From: Cohnella hashimotonis
GTDB taxonomy: Bacteria; Bacillota; Bacilli; Paenibacillales; Paenibacillaceae
DNA: 64,000 nt
Assembly (NCBI RefSeq): GCF_030014955.1
Contig: NZ_JAGRPV010000001.1
Span: forward strand, 7,192,001-7,256,000
Direction: 5' to 3'
The notes under the pieces are model-generated. The model worked only from the letters and a program-made list of their open reading frames with translations, had not been told where the DNA came from and searched no databases. The position numbers were made by a program, and so were the translations under genes. The first letter of the stretch is position 1; each line of letters begins with the position of its first letter. Shown piece after piece: positions 59,765 to 64,000 of this stretch.

Positions 59765-59958
59765 AATCGATAATTGTTAAAAAGCATCTAATTCCGGAGG
59801 AACTGCGAACTGTAGCCCGATAATTGCCAAAAGGCAGTTATTTCCCGGAAATTTGGTCCTGGGGAAGCTCAGCGGCCAATTTAGTTGCTCTTTAACAACT
59901 ATTTGCGCCGGGCCCCCTTCCCGCAAACAAATTAACTGCTTTCTGACAATTAAATTCG
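59765..59958. repeat. Four-palindrome element, family T copy 2 (opposite orientation)
   Basis: Palindromes at 59771-59790 (TAATTGTTAAAAAGCATCTA), 59821-59840 (TAATTGCCAAAAGGCAGTTA), 59882-59901 (TAGTTGCTCTTTAACAACTA) and 59933-59952 (TAACTGCTTTCTGACAATTA). Centres are 50, 61 and 51 bp apart, 162 bp in all. Read on the other strand, each palindrome matches the corresponding one of copy 1. The third has changed on both arms (TAGTTG/CAACTA) so that pairing is kept. Confidence 0.9.
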
Positions 59959-59987
59959 GGTCCCTTAAATTAAATTCGGGTCCCTTA
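59948..59987. repeat. 20-bp direct duplication
   Basis: AATTAAATTCGGGTCCCTTA occurs twice in tandem. The first copy overlaps the end of the last palindrome of the family T element. The 80 bp between here and the epimerase stop codon shows no gene. Confidence 0.9.
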
Positions 59988-60068
59988 GCAAATGAAAATG
60001 CGGCCCCTCCGCAAAAAAACGGGCGGTCTGCCCGCCCGGGTCCAAAAACCAATGCATTAGAGATCAGC

Positions 60069-60920
60069 CTAGCCGAGCGTCGCGGCAAAGCCCTCGTGCC
60101 AATCCGCGAAGCGCGGCTGCCAGCCGAGCCGCCGCGCTTTGAAGTTGGAAGCGCCGCGCTCGCCTCGGGCGGCACCGGGCTGCCGCGCCGGCGCAGGCGC
60201 GCCCAGCAGCGCTGCGTAATGCGGCAGCCACTCGCTGCCCGGCGCCGGACGGTCGTCGACGACGTTCACGGTCCCGGGCGGCCAGCCCAGCGCGAGCAGC
60301 GCTGCATGCGCCGCGTCGTCGACGTGCACGAACGACGCCACGCCCTCGGTCGCGGGCAGACCGCCGCGGCGCACCTCGTCGGCCACGAAGCCGTCCGGCG
60401 CGTACCAGGTCCCTGGCCCGTAGAACAGCCCGTACCGTAGAATGACGGCTTCCGGCATTTCGAGCGTCGCCGTCTCCAACGCGCGCACGCCCTGGATCGT
60501 GCCGCTTCGCGGCGCAGGCGCGTCCAGGTCGAGCGGCTCCTCCTCGGTCGCCGGGCCGTCGCCTGGCGCGTACGCCCAGGAGATGCTCTGCGCGATCATC
60601 CGGCGCACGCCCGCGGCCAGCGCGGCGTCGACCAGATGCCGGGTGCCGAGCGTCCGGATGTGCGAGTTCGCTGCGAAGTCGCGCTCGCCGAGCGCGGTAA
60701 GCTGGTGGATCACGGCCTCGGGCTGCATCTCGCGAAGCGCCGCGAACACGGCGTCGCGGTCGAAAATATCGAGCACGACGGCCTGCGCGCCCAGCGCCTC
60801 CAACTGCGCTGCGCCCGACGCGCGGCGAGTGAAGCCCGTCACCTCGTGACCGGCCTCGACGAGCAGCGGGATCAACGATTTTCCAATGGCGCCCGTGGCG
60901 CCTGCGACTGCGATTTTCAT
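60069..60920 (-). CDS. NAD(P)-dependent epimerase/dehydratase-family protein
   Basis: 283 residues of the extended SDR type: cofactor motif AVAGATGAIGKSLIPLL at the N-terminus and RYGLFYGPGTWY as the downstream substrate-loop motif. The usual Tyr-x3-Lys is not clearly present; SISWAYAPGD occupies that region, so it may be an atypical or NmrA/YbjT-like member. ATG at 60920 lies ten bases from GGAGG, and an upstream extension lacks support. Substrate unknown. Confidence 0.85.
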   Translation of the reverse strand: MKIAVAGATGAIGKSLIPLLVEAGHEVTGFTRRASGAAQLEALGAQAVVLDIFDRDAVFAALREMQPEAVIHQLTALGERDFAANSHIRTLGTRHLVDAALAAGVRRMIAQSISWAYAPGDGPATEEEPLDLDAPAPRSGTIQGVRALETATLEMPEAVILRYGLFYGPGTWYAPDGFVADEVRRGGLPATEGVASFVHVDDAAHAALLALGWPPGTVNVVDDRPAPGSEWLPHYAALLGAPAPARQPGAARGERGASNFKARRLGWQPRFADWHEGFAATLG

Positions 60921-61031
60921 CTTCGATCGACCTCCGACGATTAAGAATGTCTTGCCTCGAGATAGGACGGCAAACTTGCGCCATGTTAGAGACCACAGTC
61001 GCCGGCCGTACCGTGGCCGCACCGTGTTAGA

Positions 61032-62081
61032 TCAAGGCGTTCGCGAGTCTGCCGGCAGGAAGGCAGATTTATTCCGGTCTGAGACTTCCGGCAACGCTTC
61101 GGCGTGCGAAACCTCGTTTTTGCTGCCGCTCGGCTCGCCCCGATCAACCGCAGCGCGTTTCCCGCCCCGATAGTTCGCGCCGATCACGCCGGCCAGCATG
61201 CATATCGTGCCGATCGTCTGCGAGGCGCTCCATGCGTCGCCCATAATCAGGACGCCTGACAAGATAGAGACGAGGTTGCCCAGGTTGACGAACAGGCTCA
61301 CCTTGAAGGCTTCGATGCGGGAGAGCGCGAAGTTCGACAGCCAGGACGAGACGAGCGAGGACATGATGGCGATATAGAGCAGCGGCAGCCAGAAGCCCGG
61401 CTCGGACGCCGGCGCGAGCAGCGCGGACGTCGTGCCTTGCATCAAGTGGCGAACAAGCGCGAACGCGACGAAAAAATAGCAGCCGGTCCGCATCATCGCA
61501 TAGCTCAGCTCCAAGGCCGAGTATGAAGTGCGCAGTCCACGGGCCATCACGCCGTATAGCGCCAGCGCGACCGCCGACAGAAGAATCAGTCCCCCGCCGA
61601 CGGCGCTCGTCCCCCGCAGCGCGTCCCCCGAGATTCCCGTCATGAACGCGAGGCCGAAGACCGATACGAGGACGGACAGCAGCTGCAGCTTGCTCGCCCG
61701 CTCCTTCAGGAGGAGCGCGCCCAGCAGCAGCGCGAAGATCGGCGAGCTCGCCGAGAGGATGCCGGCGCCCGAGGTCGTCGCGGCATCGAGTCCTACCGAC
61801 TGGAAGCCGAAGAAGGCGGTCGGATAAACCAGGCTGACGAGCAGAAGCGGAAGGCGCCGCCGACCCTTCTGCTTTTGCGGCATCCGTATCCAGCCCGCCC
61901 GCACCGGGATCGCAAGCAGCGCGAACGACAGGAAGAAGCGGTAAGCGAGCATGTCGAACGGATCGGCGTGACGCAAGGCGAGCTTGGTGAACATAAAGGA
62001 AAATCCGATGACGATCGCGTATAATAGAGCCAACGTATAAATGGCGGCGGTGCTTTTGACGGTTGAGGGCGTATGGGTCAT
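61032..62081 (-). CDS. EamA/DMT-family transporter
   Basis: 349 residues, ten predicted membrane segments in two EamA repeats (FMFTKLALRHADPFDMLAYRF and the second half beginning near SAVALALYGVMARGL). The ~35-residue hydrophilic C-terminus is rich in Glu/Ser. ATG at 62081 has GGGAGG seven bases upstream. It is divergent from a MocR-type regulator with a long perfect palindrome between them, so it is probably that regulator's target. It likely exports an amino acid or metabolite. Confidence 0.9.
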   Translation of the reverse strand: MTHTPSTVKSTAAIYTLALLYAIVIGFSFMFTKLALRHADPFDMLAYRFFLSFALLAIPVRAGWIRMPQKQKGRRRLPLLLVSLVYPTAFFGFQSVGLDAATTSGAGILSASSPIFALLLGALLLKERASKLQLLSVLVSVFGLAFMTGISGDALRGTSAVGGGLILLSAVALALYGVMARGLRTSYSALELSYAMMRTGCYFFVAFALVRHLMQGTTSALLAPASEPGFWLPLLYIAIMSSLVSSWLSNFALSRIEAFKVSLFVNLGNLVSILSGVLIMGDAWSASQTIGTICMLAGVIGANYRGGKRAAVDRGEPSGSKNEVSHAEALPEVSDRNKSAFLPADSRTP

Positions 62082-62170
62082 GCCTCTTCCTCCCCTTGCT
62101 GCGAGTGCGGAGCCGGCCGGCTTCATGCTCTCAGCATAAGCCATTGAACGCGCTGTCGCCATCGATACAT

Positions 62171-62198
62171 CAGCGATCTGTACCGGTACAGATCGCTG
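62171..62198. promoter_or_regulatory. 28-bp perfect palindrome, probable MocR operator
   Basis: A perfect dyad centred on CTGTACCGGTACAG, with arms extending to CAGCGAT/ATCGCTG. It lies between the divergent EamA and MocR genes, 20 bp before the MocR start. GTACC-type half-sites are typical of MocR/PdxR regulators. Confidence 0.8.
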
Positions 62199-62217
62199 CC
62201 GGAGGAGCGGTTGAAGC

Positions 62218-63561
62218 ATGATGAAGTATGAAGAGGTCATCCACGACATCGAGCTTAAGCTCGAAGACGGACGCATCCGCGGCGGTCAGAAGCTGCCGTC
62301 CGTCCGCGAAGCGTCCGACGCCTATGCATGCAGCAAAAGCACCGTCATTCGCGCCTATGCCGAATTGGAGAAGCGCCACCGGCTCTACTCCGTCCCCCAG
62401 AGCGGCTATTACGCGGTGACGCAAAAACAGGCGGAGGCTTCGACCTCGGCCAACGCGGGATGGAACTTCGCGTCCGTCGCGCCGGATCCCGAGGTGTTCC
62501 CCTATCTGGACTTCCAGCATTGCATCAACAAGGCGATCGACCGGTACCGCAATCATCTGTTTACCTACGGCACGCCGCAGGGACTTCCATCCTTGCTGCA
62601 GGTGTTGAGCAAGCATCTGGCCGCCTATCAGGTGTTCGCCCCGGCAGAGCGGATCACCGTAACTTCCGGCGTCCAGCAGGCGCTGTCGATTCTTGCGCAT
62701 ATGCCGTTTCCTTCGGGCAGGCGAACGGTGCTGGTGGAGCAGCCGACGTACACGATTTTGCTGGAAATGCTCGCGCTCTTCGGCGTCCCCGTCCAAGGAA
62801 TCGCGAGAACGGAGCGGGGTATCGACCTCGACGAGCTGGAGACGCTGTTCCGTGTCGGCGAGATCAAGTTTTTCTATACGATCCCGCGGTTCCAAAATCC
62901 GCTCGGCACCTCCTACGGGACCGATACGAAAAAAGCGATTGCCGCCCTGGCCATGCGTTACGATGTCATCGTCGTGGAGGACGACTTCCTCGCCGATCTC
63001 GAGACCGATCCGAAAGCCGATCCGATTCACGCTTACGGCGCATCGCACGTCGTTTATTTGAAGAGCTATTCCAAAATTCTGTTCCCCGGTCTCCGCGTCG
63101 GCGTCGCGGTGCTGCCGCCCGAGCTGCAAGCCGCTTTCAGCCGCTTCAAACGCTTCACGGACATCGACAGCTCCATGCTGTCGCAGGCGGCTCTCGAGAT
63201 CTATATTCAGAGCGGCATGTTCGCGCGGCGCAAACGCAAAATCTCGGATTCGTACCGCCATCGCATGCTGCGGCTGGTCCGGGCGCTCGATGCATGCAAC
63301 GACACGCAGGACATACGTCATCTTCGGCCGGAGGCCGGCATGCATACACACATCGAGCTTCCGCCTACGCTGCGCACAAAGACGCTGATCGACCGTCTGG
63401 CCAAAAGGAAAATCGAGCTGCGGGACGCCGACGCGAGCTTTCTGCCTTCGTTCCCCAAGCGTCCCCTGCTGCAGCTCAGCATTTCGCAGATCGCCGACGA
63501 GCGGATCGACGAAGGCGTCGCCGCCCTCTTCGCGGAGATCGCGCGGCTGCGGAGAGGCTAA
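62218..63561 (+). CDS. MocR-type regulator (GntR HTH fused to aminotransferase-like domain)
   Basis: 447 residues. An N-terminal GntR winged helix (KLEDGRIRGGQKLPSVREASDAYACSKSTVIRAY) is joined to a fold type I aminotransferase domain from ~residue 80. The PLP-binding Lys is expected in VVYLKSYSKILFPGLRVG. Proteins of this class bind PLP or an amino-acid-PLP adduct to control a neighbouring gene. Two ATGs in tandem open the frame; GGAGGAG precedes them. The likely target is the divergent EamA transporter. Confidence 0.93.
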   Translation: MMKYEEVIHDIELKLEDGRIRGGQKLPSVREASDAYACSKSTVIRAYAELEKRHRLYSVPQSGYYAVTQKQAEASTSANAGWNFASVAPDPEVFPYLDFQHCINKAIDRYRNHLFTYGTPQGLPSLLQVLSKHLAAYQVFAPAERITVTSGVQQALSILAHMPFPSGRRTVLVEQPTYTILLEMLALFGVPVQGIARTERGIDLDELETLFRVGEIKFFYTIPRFQNPLGTSYGTDTKKAIAALAMRYDVIVVEDDFLADLETDPKADPIHAYGASHVVYLKSYSKILFPGLRVGVAVLPPELQAAFSRFKRFTDIDSSMLSQAALEIYIQSGMFARRKRKISDSYRHRMLRLVRALDACNDTQDIRHLRPEAGMHTHIELPPTLRTKTLIDRLAKRKIELRDADASFLPSFPKRPLLQLSISQIADERIDEGVAALFAEIARLRRG

Positions 63562-63564
63562 GCG

Positions 63565-64000
63565 TCAGCGCAGCTTCCACTCCTGCACGTTGATGAACAT
63601 GCCCAAGTCCTTGGGCGTCGCGCCGATGACGCGTCCGTTCACCGCGCCCAGCGCCTTGGCCGCATACAGCGCCGGCATCGGCATGTCCTCGGCAAGGATA
63701 ACCTGGAGCTCGTGGTACAGCGTCTTAATCTTCGTCTCGTCGACCTCAGCTGCCAACGCAGCCAGCAGCTCGTTCACCTTTTCGTTTTTGTAGCCGTTCG
63801 GATTGCTCGCGCCGAGGAAGTACGCGAGATCCGGCAGCGGATTAACCGGCTTCATCGTCACGGTCAGAAGGGCCAGGTCGAAGTCCTGTTTAAGGAGCTT
63901 GTCCGACACGTCGCCCGGCTCGGCAATCTTTACGTTGACCTTGACGCCCACCTTGCCGAGATTCTGCGCTACGCTGTACGCCGCTTGCCGGATCGCGTCG
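63565..64000 (-). CDS. Family 5 (peptide/nickel-type) ABC binding protein, C-terminal part
   Basis: Only the last ~145 residues are in the window; the frame stays open to the edge (AAYSVAQNLGKVGVKVNVKI). FDLALLTVTMKPVNPLPDLAYFLGASNPNGYKNEKVNELLAAL and LYHELQVILAEDMPMPALYAAK are characteristic of SBP_bac_5 C-terminal domains. It would bind peptides or similar solutes outside the membrane. It is convergent with the MocR gene, with only three bases between their stop codons. Confidence 0.88.
   Translation of the reverse strand, partial: DAIRQAAYSVAQNLGKVGVKVNVKIAEPGDVSDKLLKQDFDLALLTVTMKPVNPLPDLAYFLGASNPNGYKNEKVNELLAALAAEVDETKIKTLYHELQVILAEDMPMPALYAAKALGAVNGRVIGATPKDLGMFINVQEWKLR

Overview
The window looks like chromosomal DNA from a high-GC, spore-former-type Bacillota of the Paenibacillaceae (Cohnella/Paenibacillus-like). 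The evidence is three YesM/YesN-type two-component pairs, four carbohydrate ABC importers made of lipoprotein binding proteins plus two permeases with no ATPase, an SLH-domain surface protein, many glycan-active enzymes and GGAGG-type ribosome sites. The genus is an inference. No rRNA, tRNA, CRISPR or prophage was seen.

Layout. 1-13.2 kb (all minus strand): YesM/YesN sensor-regulator, an IS4-family insertion, then a binding protein, two permeases, GH35 beta-galactosidase, GH29 alpha-L-fucosidase and the start of a sulfatase, which suggests use of a fucosylated, possibly sulfated, galactose-containing glycan. 13.9-17.3 kb: small housekeeping and regulatory genes (SDR, YdeI/OmdA-like, PadR with DUF2812, SRPBCC). 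17.4-32.2 kb: a probable uronate-polysaccharide (alginate-like) locus with a secreted PL6 lyase, a cytoplasmic heparinase II/III-like lyase, an SDR, a 4-oxalocrotonate-tautomerase-like protein, an SGNH esterase, an LplABC/AlgQ-type importer and its own YesM/YesN pair. 32.5-39.5 kb: azoreductase/HxlR, racemase, ArsR/DinB, two GNATs, an SDR and a SUFU-domain protein. 39.6-45.4 kb: GntR regulator, metallophosphoesterase, tyrosine-phosphatase-like enzyme and an importer. 45.5-57.8 kb: SLH protein, an importer operon with two binding proteins and a third YesM/YesN pair, and a divergent GH43. 58-64 kb: DUF378, MerR/SRPBCC, epimerase, EamA/MocR pair and a truncated peptide-binding protein.

The most unusual content is in the gaps. 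Almost every long intergenic gap holds a different array of short palindromes. Five of these arrays (13.4, 16.4, 25.1, 49.1 and 59.8 kb) share one exact plan: four palindromes with centres 50-51, 61 and 50-51 bp apart, exactly 162 bp from first to last, in two sequence families and two orientations. The other arrays use spacings of 50, 51, 62, 83 and 93-94 bp. All of these lie near whole numbers of DNA helical turns, which points to phased protein-binding sites or another DNA-level role. At three loci an ordinary hairpin terminator already lies between the gene and the array, so termination is unlikely to be the main job. The IS4-family element has inserted into the centre of one such palindrome. 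I know of no description of this system.

Coordinates of short sites were read by eye and may be off by one or two bases.
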